This document shows, one piece after another, positions 8,295-15,621 of a DNA stretch of 44,588 nt (its first letter is position 1; the number at the start of each line of letters is the position of its first letter). Under the pieces are notes generated by a model, which was not told the origin of the DNA, did not search any database, and worked only from the letters and a program-made list of their open reading frames with translations. The DNA is from an uncultured Clostridia bacterium (GTDB lineage: Bacteria > Bacillota > Clostridia > Oscillospirales > Oscillospiraceae), in contig CAMVAV010000013.1 in the NCBI GenBank assembly GCA_947165595.1, positions 1 to 44,588 on the forward strand, written 5' to 3'. The position numbers were made by a program, and so were the translations under genes.

Positions 8295-9200
8295 ATGTAC
8301 GATATCGTCATCATCGGCGGGGGACCCGCGGGGCTGACCGCCGCCGTCTACGCCCGCCGCGCGGGGAAGACCGTGCTGGTGCTGGAGAAGAACACCTTCG
8401 GCGGACAGATCACCTGGTCGCCGCGGGTCGAAAACTTTCCGGGCTTCGCGTCGATCACCGGCATCGAGCTGGGCGACCGGATGCTGGCGCAGGCGATGGA
8501 GCAGGGCGCGGAGGTCGAACTGGAGGAGGCGTCCGCCGTCCGCAGGGACGCGGACGGGATGACGGTGCTCTGCGCCTCCGGCGCGATCTTCCGCACGCGC
8601 GCCGTCATCCTTGCCACCGGCGCGAGGCCTCGTATGCTCGGTCTGCCGCGCGAGGCGGAGCTGACGGGCTGCGGTGTGAGCTACTGCGCGGTGTGCGACG
8701 GCGCGTTCTACAGGGACCGCGCGGTGGCGGTGGTCGGCGGCGGCAGCAGCGCGCTGCAGGACGCCCTGCTGCTCAGCGAGACGTGCAGCAAGGTCTACCT
8801 GATCCACCGGCGCGACAGCTTCCGCGGCGAGCAGCGGCTGACGGAGGCGCTGGACAGGCGGGCGAACGTCAAGTTCGTGCTGGGCGCGCAGGTCACGGAG
8901 CTGCTGGGGGAGAAGGAGCTGTGCGGCGTCGCGGTCGATCAGCGCGGCCAGCGGCGCGAGTTGGAGGTCGACGGACTGTTTATCGCCATCGGCGGCGAGC
9001 CGGACAACGCGGCGTTCGCCCTGCTGCTGTGCCTCGACGAGTCAGGCTATGCCGAGACGGGCGAGGACTGCGCCGCGCCGGTGCCGGGGGTCTTCGTCGC
9101 GGGCGACTGCCGCGCGAAGAGCGTGCGGCAGCTGACGACGGCTGTCTCGGACGGGGCGGTCGCGGCGGTCTCCGCGCTGCACTGGCTCGATCAGAACTGA
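8295..9200 (+). CDS. trxB: Thioredoxin reductase-type flavoprotein
   Basis: 301 residues, the family's usual length, from the ATG at 8295 with TAAGGAG 8 bases upstream. An FAD-binding GGGPAG lies at residues 8-13, the redox-active CAVC at C131/C134 within CAVCDGAFYR, an NAD(P)H-binding GGGSSALQDA near 148, and HRRDSFRGEQ, a pattern typical of NADPH-dependent enzymes. A C-terminal FVAGDC closes the FAD domain. The enzyme transfers electrons from NAD(P)H to a thioredoxin or redoxin. Since nrdD just upstream carries a fused redoxin, NrdD itself may be its electron acceptor. A terminator follows. Confidence 0.92.
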   Translation: MYDIVIIGGGPAGLTAAVYARRAGKTVLVLEKNTFGGQITWSPRVENFPGFASITGIELGDRMLAQAMEQGAEVELEEASAVRRDADGMTVLCASGAIFRTRAVILATGARPRMLGLPREAELTGCGVSYCAVCDGAFYRDRAVAVVGGGSSALQDALLLSETCSKVYLIHRRDSFRGEQRLTEALDRRANVKFVLGAQVTELLGEKELCGVAVDQRGQRRELEVDGLFIAIGGEPDNAAFALLLCLDESGYAETGEDCAAPVPGVFVAGDCRAKSVRQLTTAVSDGAVAAVSALHWLDQN

Positions 9201-9216
9201 CAACGGCAAAAAGGAA

Positions 9217-9257
9217 CGCGGGCAGGCTGCGAAAGCACCTGCCCGCGCTATTTCTGT
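9217..9257. terminator. Bidirectional terminator between trxB and the convergent desulfidase gene
   Basis: CGCGGGCAGG pairs with CCTGCCCGCG, with a further TGC/GCA pairing inside. AAAAAGG precedes it and CTATTTCTGTTTTT follows, so it can serve both strands. Confidence 0.8.
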
Positions 9258-9267
9258 TTTTGCCCGC

Positions 9268-10554
9268 TCACTCCGTCATCATGCGGATGATCTCCTGATC
9301 GGTCTCGCGCATACCGACGCGGGCGAGGCGGCTGAAGCTGGCGATGGAGTTCTCCACGCCCTTGACCACCAGCCCGTCGCCGCCGTAGAACTGCTGGCCG
9401 TTCCAGTACATCTCCCAGCCGAAGATGCCCGTTTCCACCGCCATGGCGATCTTCGCCGCGCAGGACGATTTCGCGCCGTCGCACACGATGCCGGAGGAGA
9501 TGGCGAGCGCGTTGACGATGGTGTGCGCCACGTCCTTCTCGCTCCCGCCGCTGAGCCACGCGATGCCCGCGCCCGCGCCCGCCCCGGCGCTGACCGCCCC
9601 GCAGTAGGCGGAGAGCCGTCCGATCCCCGTTTTCTCGTGCAGCGTGACGAGGTTGGACACCAGCAGCGCGCGCAGGAGCTTGTCTTCGTCCGCGCCCAGC
9701 GCCCTGGCGTAGACCAGCACGGGCAGCGAGGCGGTCAGCCCCTGGTTGCCGCTGCCCGAGCAGATGACGACGGGCAGCTCGCAGCCGTTCATGCGCGCGT
9801 CCGAGCCGGCGGCGGCATACGCCTTCGCGCGCGTGCGCAGATCGCCGCCGGTCTTGAGCAGCACCTTGCCGATGTTCGCGCCGTAGTCGTTGCGCAGCCC
9901 CTCCTCGGCGATGGCGGTGTTCAGCTCGATCTGCCGCCGCAGAACGGGACGCACGTCGTCCAGCTCGCAGGTCGCGGCGAAGTCGCAGATGTCCTTCACC
10001 GTCAGAAGGCTGTAGTCCGGCGCGTCCTTTTCCTCCGCCTCCGGCGCGGCGGCGTCCTTTTCGAGCAGCACCTTGCCGTCGCGCTCGATCCGAACGATGT
10101 TGGCGTGTTCGTTGGCGATGCGCACCTGCGCGCGGGAATCGCCGGCGGAGACGGTGACGATGATGTCGAGCAGGCAGTCGGAGACGACCGGCTTCACCTC
10201 CACCGGCGTGCGTGTCAGATAGTCCGAAAGCTGCGCCTTCGCCTCGTCGGAGACATGGGAGATGACCTCCAGCTCCGCGTTCTCGTCCCCGCCCAGCACG
10301 CCGATCGCCGCGGCGACGGCGATGCCGCGGCCGCCGTTTGTGTTCGGCACGACGACGCTCTTGACGTTTTTGATGATGTTGCCGCTCGCCTCCACCGTGA
10401 TGCGCTCCGGCAGCCTTCCCAGCACCGCCCGCGCCTTCGCGGCGCAGTAGGCGACGGCGATCGGCTCCGTGCAGCCCATGGCGCACACCAGCTCGCGGCG
10501 GAGGATCGCAACATAGGTCTGATAGATGACAGAATCTCGTTCCATGGCGCTCAC
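9268..10554 (-). CDS. L-cysteine desulfidase / serine dehydratase-like iron-sulfur enzyme (UPF0597 family)
   Basis: 428 residues. The N-terminus ELVCAMGCTEPIAVAYCAAK is diagnostic of the CdsB/YhaM (UPF0597) family, relatives of the L-serine dehydratase alpha chain. NGGRGIAVAAAIG, SGSGNQG and CDGAKSSCAAK supply the conserved glycine loops and further cysteines for a 4Fe-4S cluster. Members degrade L-cysteine to pyruvate, ammonia and sulfide or act on related amino acids; the substrate here is not proven. Translation could start at GTG 10554, overlapping the permease stop by four bases, or at ATG 10545, which matches homologues better. Either way it is translationally coupled to the permease upstream. 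Confidence 0.88.
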   Translation of the reverse strand: MSAMERDSVIYQTYVAILRRELVCAMGCTEPIAVAYCAAKARAVLGRLPERITVEASGNIIKNVKSVVVPNTNGGRGIAVAAAIGVLGGDENAELEVISHVSDEAKAQLSDYLTRTPVEVKPVVSDCLLDIIVTVSAGDSRAQVRIANEHANIVRIERDGKVLLEKDAAAPEAEEKDAPDYSLLTVKDICDFAATCELDDVRPVLRRQIELNTAIAEEGLRNDYGANIGKVLLKTGGDLRTRAKAYAAAGSDARMNGCELPVVICSGSGNQGLTASLPVLVYARALGADEDKLLRALLVSNLVTLHEKTGIGRLSAYCGAVSAGAGAGAGIAWLSGGSEKDVAHTIVNALAISSGIVCDGAKSSCAAKIAMAVETGIFGWEMYWNGQQFYGGDGLVVKGVENSIASFSRLARVGMRETDQEIIRMMTE

Positions 10555-11969
10555 TCTGCGTCGGCCCTGCCGTCGCCGCCGCCGCTTTCCTCCTCGTCCG
10601 GGCGCTTGAACTCCTGCGCCTCATAGCGCGAGAGGTCCTTGGGCAGGCACAGCTCGAGAATGAGCCCCACCACGAAGACGCCCGCGACCATGTTGCCCGC
10701 GAAGATCTCGCCGAAGATGCCGGGGAGGTTGTCGAAGAAGCCGTCGACCTGCGTGGCGCCCACGCCGAGGCAGATGGACGTCGCCGCGATCAGGGTGTTG
10801 CGGTTGTTGATGCCGGCGTCCAGCATCATATGGATGCCCGCCATCATGATCGAGCCGAACATGATGACCGTGCAGCCGCCCAGCACGCAGTCGGGCAGGG
10901 TGGTGAAGAACGCGCCGATCGGCGGGAACAATCCGCCGAGGATCATCATCAGCGCGCCGAACATGATGCAGTAGCGGTTGACGACGTGCGTCATGGAGAT
11001 CAGGCCGACATTCTGGCTGAACGAGGTGATGGGCGAGCAGCCGAACACGCCGCCCGAGATCGCGGAGGCGAACCCGTCCACGCACAGCGAGCCGGAGACC
11101 TCCCTCGCCGTGATGTCGCGCCCGAGGCCGCCGGTGCAGGTGGCGGTCGTATCGCCGATGGTCTCCACCGCCGAGACGATGAACACCAGGCAGAACGAGA
11201 GGATCGCGCCGGGCTGGAACCGCGGCGTGAAGGCAAAGAGCTCCGGCACCGATACGACGCCCATCTCGCGGATGGTATTGCCCATCACGCCGAAATTCAC
11301 CATGCCGAAGAAGATCGACACGACGTAGCCCACCAGCATGCCCAGCAGGACGTAGAGCTGCTTGGCGACGCCCTTGAGCGTGATGTGGAAGATGAGCGCG
11401 GCGGCGAGCGTCACCACGGCGACGAACAGGTTCTGCCACGAGCCGAGGGGATACGCGCCGGACGAGCCGAACGAGGAGACGCCCACGTTCAGAATGCTCA
11501 GTCCGATCGAGATGACCACGCAGGAGGACAGCAGCGGCGTGATGATCTTGCGCCAGTACTGCGCCGTCAGGCCGAGGACGCCCTCAAAGAGGCCGCCGAC
11601 GATGATCGCGCCGACCATGATGCCGTAGTCCTGCGACGCCGCCGACATGCACGCGGCGAGGAAAGTAAAGCTCAGCCCCATGACCACCGGCAGGCCGGAG
11701 CCGATCCGCCAGATGGGGTAGAGCTGGATCAGCGTGCCGATGCCCGCGATGATCATGCAGTTTTGCAGCAGCCGCGCGGTCTCGACCGCGGTGAAGGGCT
11801 GCCCGTTGTAGACCGCGACCGACGCAATGATAATGAGCGGTGTGATATTGGCGACGAACATCGCCAGCACGTGCTGCAGGCCGAAGGGGATCGCCTTCGC
11901 GATGGGCACGCGCCCCTCCAGCCGGTAGATATTTTTGATGCTTGCCGCTTCATGTTTGGGCTTTTCCAT
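10551..11969 (-). CDS. NCS2 family nucleobase:cation symporter (xanthine/uracil permease type)
   Basis: 472 residues with 12-14 hydrophobic segments. Family marks: the QH pair at residues 32-33 (GLQHVLAMF), the acidic TM8 motif SAVETIGDTTAT (266-277) and the NAT signature region CSPITSFSQNVGLI (311-324). It is probably a proton-driven importer of xanthine, uric acid or uracil. Its last codons overlap the start of a cysteine-desulfidase-like gene, which is odd for a purine carrier and leaves the substrate open. GGGAGG precedes the ATG and a near-perfect promoter lies about 40 bases upstream. No purine riboswitch fits in the ~30-base leader. Confidence 0.9.
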   Translation of the reverse strand: MEKPKHEAASIKNIYRLEGRVPIAKAIPFGLQHVLAMFVANITPLIIIASVAVYNGQPFTAVETARLLQNCMIIAGIGTLIQLYPIWRIGSGLPVVMGLSFTFLAACMSAASQDYGIMVGAIIVGGLFEGVLGLTAQYWRKIITPLLSSCVVISIGLSILNVGVSSFGSSGAYPLGSWQNLFVAVVTLAAALIFHITLKGVAKQLYVLLGMLVGYVVSIFFGMVNFGVMGNTIREMGVVSVPELFAFTPRFQPGAILSFCLVFIVSAVETIGDTTATCTGGLGRDITAREVSGSLCVDGFASAISGGVFGCSPITSFSQNVGLISMTHVVNRYCIMFGALMMILGGLFPPIGAFFTTLPDCVLGGCTVIMFGSIMMAGIHMMLDAGINNRNTLIAATSICLGVGATQVDGFFDNLPGIFGEIFAGNMVAGVFVVGLILELCLPKDLSRYEAQEFKRPDEEESGGGDGRADAE

Positions 11970-12007
11970 GAAAACAGACCTCCCTTTATCCGTGTGATCT
12001 TATCCGG

Positions 12008-12036
12008 ATTATACAACGCCGCGGCATGTCTTTCAA
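12008..12036 (-). promoter_or_regulatory. Near-consensus promoter of the permease-desulfidase operon
   Basis: On the minus strand TTGAAA (12036-12031), 17-base spacer and TATAAT (12013-12008), with a predicted leader of about 30 bases. Confidence 0.85.
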
Positions 12037-12079
12037 TACTTTTTGTGAGGGAATCTAAAAAAATTTCAGCTTAACGCGC

Positions 12080-12130
12080 AAAAAAACGGCTGTGAAAAAA
12101 CGGGAGCGCGTTCCCGCTCTTTCACAGCCG
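12080..12130 (-). terminator. Hairpin terminator in the 12-kb intergenic region
   Basis: CGGCTGTGAAA pairs with TTTCACAGCCG, with an inner CGGGA/TCCCG stem. On the minus strand it is followed by a run of seven T. On the plus strand GCGGGTTTTT follows, so it may work both ways. Its outer stem repeats that of 8239-8272. Confidence 0.75.
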
Positions 12131-12226
12131 CGCGGGTTTTTGCTTTCTTCACCGGAGGTTCCCATGCTTTCACCTGATATCTGTCAACGAAATGGGATCG
12201 AACGTGCGCGGGAGACAAAAAGAATT
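12080..12226 (-). ncRNA. Possible small RNA (predicted transcription unit without a convincing ORF)
   Basis: On the minus strand TTGCAT (12261-12256), 17-base spacer and TAAAAT (12238-12233) form a fair promoter, and the hairpin with a T-run at 12130-12080 would end transcription about 145 bases later. The only reading frame inside is short and runs through the terminator stem. This is a prediction from promoter plus terminator only; no known RNA family was recognised. Confidence 0.3.
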
Positions 12227-12636
12227 CAAAATATTTTAGCATATCTCCGGGCCGAATGCAAGAACGAGCGCCGCCGGTCCCTTTTCTTTTAAATGTCAAA
12301 AGAGCTTTTCAAGCATTTCATTAACAATCAGTCCAAAGCAATCCGTACCTTTGGCTGTTCTTTTTGCTTGTCTAAGCTGTCAAACCGTGCTATCTTTAGA
12401 GAGCAGTCCACCTCAAGTGGGCTGCTCTTTTTCTGCCTGTAAGCCCTTGTCCTTTGCGCGCTTTCACTGGTAGGTGTCGAGGTAAGCTCTGAATCAACAC
12501 GAAAAAGAAAAAGGGAGCGCCGCAGGGAGCAGCCTGCAGAGCGCCGCCGGAGCGGGAACCTTTTGCGTCCGCCGCGCGTCAAAGAGACAACGAAACACCC
12601 GCCGCGTCTTTGCGGAGGGGAATGGAGGAACGGACG
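12131..12636. other. Intergenic region before the serpin gene, partly AT-rich
   Basis: About 500 bases without a gene I can defend. 12180-12480 is clearly AT-richer than its surroundings and contains a small terminator (12400-12433). The rest, up to the serpin ribosome site, returns to GC-rich sequence. It may be the scar of an old insertion, or a leader; no transposase, integrase or tRNA was found. Confidence 0.5.
12400..12433 (+). terminator. Rho-independent terminator in the AT-rich intergenic patch
   Basis: 12-bp stem (AGAGCAGTCCAC paired with GTGGGCTGCTCT, one G-T pair), CTCAA loop, then TTTTT. A weak TTGTCT-17-TATCTT promoter lies only a few bases before it, so any plus-strand product would be very short. 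No gene ends here, which suggests a remnant. Confidence 0.75.
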
Positions 12637-14151
12637 ATGAAAAGAATGCTTGCCGTGCTCTTGTGCCTTTGCTTTCTGCTTGCGGGCTGCGCGCGGCAGA
12701 CCGGGACCGCGCCGGGCGGCGGGACGGAGACGCCTGCCGCGCCCGTGACGCCCGCGCCGGGCGGCGAAACGGAAACGCCGCCCGAACCGGCTCCCTCCGG
12801 CGCGGACGGCTACGAGGCGCTGGCGCTGGGGCTCGCCGCGCTGCCGGATCTGCCGCAGGAGCCGGACGAGAGCGCGCTGTGGGAACAGATGAACGGCAAG
12901 AGCGACGCGCAGCGGCAGGAGCTGTGGGACGCGTACAGCCGGCAGCAGGAGGCGTACTGCGAGGCGCTGGACGCGCTGCGCGGCGAAGGCGTCGACGCGG
13001 CGCTGAAGGGGGCGTTTGCGTCCTTTACGGCGCGTGCGGAGCGGCAGCTCTTCGACGGGGCGCGGGACCGGAACGTCGTCTGCTCGCCCGCGAATCTCTA
13101 TCTCGCGCTGTGCATGCTCGCCGAAGTCTCGGACGGGGACAGCCGCGCGCAGGTGCTCGGCCTGCTGGGGCTCGCGGACGCCGCGCAGGCGCGCTCCGCC
13201 GCCAACGCGCTCTGGCGCTGCCTCTACCGCGACGGCGCGTCGGGCAGGACGCTGCTCGCCAACTCGATCTGGCTGAACGAGCGGGCGGCGTACCGGCAGG
13301 AGACCGTCGATACGCTCGCAAACGACTACTATGCCTCCGTTTTCCGCGCCGCGATGGGCGAGCGCGCGACGGACGAGGCGATCCGGGGCTGGATCGACGC
13401 CAACACGAACGGACTTTTGCGGGACGCGGCGCCGGGACCGGAAACGGACGCCGACACGCTGATGCTGCTTCTCTCCACGCTCTGCTTCAAGGGCGCCTGG
13501 AGCGAGCCGTTCAAAGAACACGACACCGCCGAGGACGTCTTCACCGCCGCGAGCGGCGCGGAGCAGCGCGTCGGCTTCATGCACCGCACGGACGGCGGAA
13601 GCTATTACCGCGGCGAGGGCTTCACGATCGCGTCGCTTCCGTTCCGGGACGGCGTTTCGATGTGGTTTCTGCTGCCCGACGAGGGCGCGAGCCTCCGGGA
13701 CGTGCTGACGGCGGAGGATCGTACGGTGGTCGATACCGGCGATACCGGCGACGGCGTGCCGGCGGAAACGCCCTTCCGCGCCGCCGTCGCTATGCAGGGC
13801 TACGCGGACATCCGCTGGAGCGTGCCGAGGTTCGACGCGGCCTCCGACCTCGACCTGATCCCGGCGCTCACGGCGCTCGGCGTGACGGACGTGTTCACCG
13901 ACTCCGCCGACTTTTCGCCGCTGACGGAGATCGGCGCGTATCTCTCCGCCGCGCGCCACGCCGCGCGGGTCAAGGTGGACGAGGAGGGCTGCGAGGCGGC
14001 GGCGTTCACCGCGATGATGGCGGAGCCGACCGCCATGATGCCGGAGCAGCGCCCCGTCGTGGAGATGAACCTGAACCGGCCCTTCTGCTTCCTTATCACC
14101 GGCGCGGACGGCCTGCCGCTCTTTACGGGCGTGGTGAATACGATGGATTGA
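12637..14151 (+). CDS. Secreted serpin lipoprotein (serine protease inhibitor)
   Basis: 504 residues from the ATG at 12637, chosen because GGAGG lies 8 bases upstream and a lipoprotein signal (LCFLLAGC) follows. Residues ~25-60 are a Pro/Thr/Gly linker and ~130-504 a full serpin fold: FKGAWSEPF, then the hinge EEGCEAAAFTA (449-459) and the signature NRPFCFLITG followed by LFTGVV. The hinge keeps the small residues of inhibitory serpins, with Cys in place of the usual Thr. Such proteins trap serine or cysteine proteases by a suicide mechanism; the protein should be anchored outside the cell. Possible targets are host neutrophil or pancreatic proteases or the bacterium's own enzymes (inference). 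Confidence 0.92.
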   Translation: MKRMLAVLLCLCFLLAGCARQTGTAPGGGTETPAAPVTPAPGGETETPPEPAPSGADGYEALALGLAALPDLPQEPDESALWEQMNGKSDAQRQELWDAYSRQQEAYCEALDALRGEGVDAALKGAFASFTARAERQLFDGARDRNVVCSPANLYLALCMLAEVSDGDSRAQVLGLLGLADAAQARSAANALWRCLYRDGASGRTLLANSIWLNERAAYRQETVDTLANDYYASVFRAAMGERATDEAIRGWIDANTNGLLRDAAPGPETDADTLMLLLSTLCFKGAWSEPFKEHDTAEDVFTAASGAEQRVGFMHRTDGGSYYRGEGFTIASLPFRDGVSMWFLLPDEGASLRDVLTAEDRTVVDTGDTGDGVPAETPFRAAVAMQGYADIRWSVPRFDAASDLDLIPALTALGVTDVFTDSADFSPLTEIGAYLSAARHAARVKVDEEGCEAAAFTAMMAEPTAMMPEQRPVVEMNLNRPFCFLITGADGLPLFTGVVNTMD

Positions 14152-14154
14152 AGC

Positions 14155-14178
14155 CGTATGCCGCGATCGCGGTATACG
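14155..14178. repeat. 24-base near-perfect palindrome just after the serpin stop
   Basis: An inverted repeat centred on GCGATCGC with only one G-T style mismatch per arm. It lies directly between the serpin stop and the terminator at 14187; it could form an extra hairpin or be a protein-binding site. Confidence 0.5.
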
Positions 14179-14186
14179 ATACAATA

Positions 14187-14216
14187 GCGGAGCGCGCCGC
14201 AGCCGGCGCGCTCCGC
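14187..14216. terminator. Terminator between serpin and the convergent M20 amidohydrolase
   Basis: 13-bp GC-rich stem (GCGGAGCGCGCCG paired with CGGCGCGCTCCGC), CAGC loop, followed by AAATTT. It sits 4 bases from the stop of the minus-strand gene, so it probably serves both. Confidence 0.75.
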
Positions 14217-14220
14217 AAAT

Positions 14221-15399
14221 TTACGCCTCGTTCAGCCAGCGGATCGCGCTTGCCGTGTGCAGCCACGCGCCGAGGGGCAGGGCGCTTTCGTCGAGGTCAA
14301 AGTCGGCGCTGTGGATGTTGTGCAGCGTCTCCGGGCGCGAGGGGTCGCCGGTGCCGAGGTAGGCATAGACGCCCGGCACATCCAATATATATTCCGCGAA
14401 GTCGTCGCCGGTGAGGGAGATGGCGCGGTCGGTGACAAAGCGCTTTTCGGGCCAGGCTTCCTCCGCCAGCGCCCTGACCTCGGCGGCGGCGCGGGCGTCG
14501 TTGATGAGGGGCGAGGCGAACTCCACCCACGAAAGCTCCGCGCTGCCGCCGTAGAGCTCCGCGGTCGCCTCGGCGAGGCGGGTGATCTCCCGGCGCAGCC
14601 GCGCGCGCGTCTCCCTCGTCACCGTGCGGGTCGTGCCCTCCAGCACCGCCGTCTCCGCGAGGGCGTTGTAGGTCGTTCCGGCGTGCAGGGTGCCGACGCC
14701 GAGGATGACCGGCTCCACCGGGTCGCCGCGGCGCGTGACCAGCCCCTGCAGCGCGACGACGAGCTGCGCTGCGATGTAGAGCGCGTCCACGCCGAGCTGC
14801 GGCGTCGCGACGTGCGTGGAAAGCCCGTGCACGGTGATCGTGAAGCGGTCGACGCCGGCGTTGTTCGGCCCCGGCTTGAGCCCCACCGTGCCCGTGGGGA
14901 GGTCCGGCGCGCAGTGCAGCCCGAACACGCGCCGCACGCCGTCGAGAAAGCCGAGGTCGAAGAAGCCCTGCGTCGTGTTGGCGCACTCCTCCGCCGCCTG
15001 GAAGGCGAGGCGGACCTCGCCGCCGAAGCGCTCGCGGCTTTGCGCGAGCAGCTTCGCCGCGCCGAGCAGGCAGGCGATGTGCGCGTCGTGTCCGCAGGCG
15101 TGCATCACGCCCTCGTTTTGCGAGCGGTAGGGCGCGCTTCCCAGTTCCGAGATCGGCAGCGCGTCGATGTCCGCGCGCAGCGCGACCGCGCCGCCGCCCG
15201 TTCCCGCGCCGCGGATCGTCGCCCACACTCCCGTCTCGCCGACGCGGCGGTGTTCGACGCCGAGCCTGTCCAGCTCCGCCTCGATGCGCTCCGCCGTGCG
15301 GAATTCGTGCAGCCCCAGCTCCGGGTGCATGTGAAAATCGCGCCGCAGCGCGCTCAACTCGCCCTGCAGGGCGAGCGCCTGATCCTTGAGCCTGTCCAT
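14221..15399 (-). CDS. M20D family amidohydrolase (N-acyl-amino acid / hippurate hydrolase type)
   Basis: 392 residues, standard for the family. Metal ligands and catalytic residues are visible: MHACGHDAH (C102, H104), AAEE (E137-E138), FGLHCAP (H162) and a late NIHSADFDL. The CGHD ligand pattern is that of the M20D subgroup, which removes acyl, indole-acetyl, benzoyl or peptidic groups from amino acids in the cytoplasm using two metal ions. No signal peptide. A GGGAGGG ribosome site precedes the ATG. It stands alone, divergent from the chemoreceptor gene; the substrate cannot be told from sequence. Confidence 0.9.
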   Translation of the reverse strand: MDRLKDQALALQGELSALRRDFHMHPELGLHEFRTAERIEAELDRLGVEHRRVGETGVWATIRGAGTGGGAVALRADIDALPISELGSAPYRSQNEGVMHACGHDAHIACLLGAAKLLAQSRERFGGEVRLAFQAAEECANTTQGFFDLGFLDGVRRVFGLHCAPDLPTGTVGLKPGPNNAGVDRFTITVHGLSTHVATPQLGVDALYIAAQLVVALQGLVTRRGDPVEPVILGVGTLHAGTTYNALAETAVLEGTTRTVTRETRARLRREITRLAEATAELYGGSAELSWVEFASPLINDARAAAEVRALAEEAWPEKRFVTDRAISLTGDDFAEYILDVPGVYAYLGTGDPSRPETLHNIHSADFDLDESALPLGAWLHTASAIRWLNEA

Positions 15400-15529
15400 A
15401 CCGTACCCTCCCGATTCGCTTCAGAGTCAAAAACAAGATGTTGTGGTTGGCAGTATAGCACAGTTCGCGCCGCTTGTAAAAATAATTGTAGATTTTTCTC
15501 TATATTTGGTTAAAATGTGAGGGAAGCGC

Positions 15530-15558
15530 TTGCATTTTCCGTCGAAGCGTGTTATGTT
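15530..15558 (+). promoter_or_regulatory. Promoter of the chemoreceptor gene
   Basis: TTGCAT (15530-15535), 17-base spacer, TATGTT (15553-15558), about 60 bases before the ATG, in an AT-rich intergenic region shared with the divergent M20 gene. Confidence 0.65.
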
Positions 15559-15621
15559 AATATACAACATATACTTGAGCATATTTTGCGCAGCACATCA
15601 AATCGGAAGGGGTAGAAAATC

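Noticed and set aside
5742-8807. A 1021-codon open frame antisense to nrdG, nrdD and trxB
   Set aside because: It is a product of GC-rich codon bias; it runs opposite to three clear genes, lacks domains and has a low-complexity Arg/Val/Asp/His composition.
11970-12007. Purine riboswitch before the NCS2 permease
   Set aside because: The leader after the strong promoter is only ~30 bases, too short for an aptamer.
12190-12215. A tRNA-like T-loop (GTTCGATCCC on the minus strand)
   Set aside because: The flanking bases do not pair into a T stem and no acceptor, D or anticodon arm is present.
12066-12299. A 77-codon minus-strand frame in the intergenic region
   Set aside because: It runs through the terminator hairpin at 12087-12130, and no good ribosome site or domain is seen.
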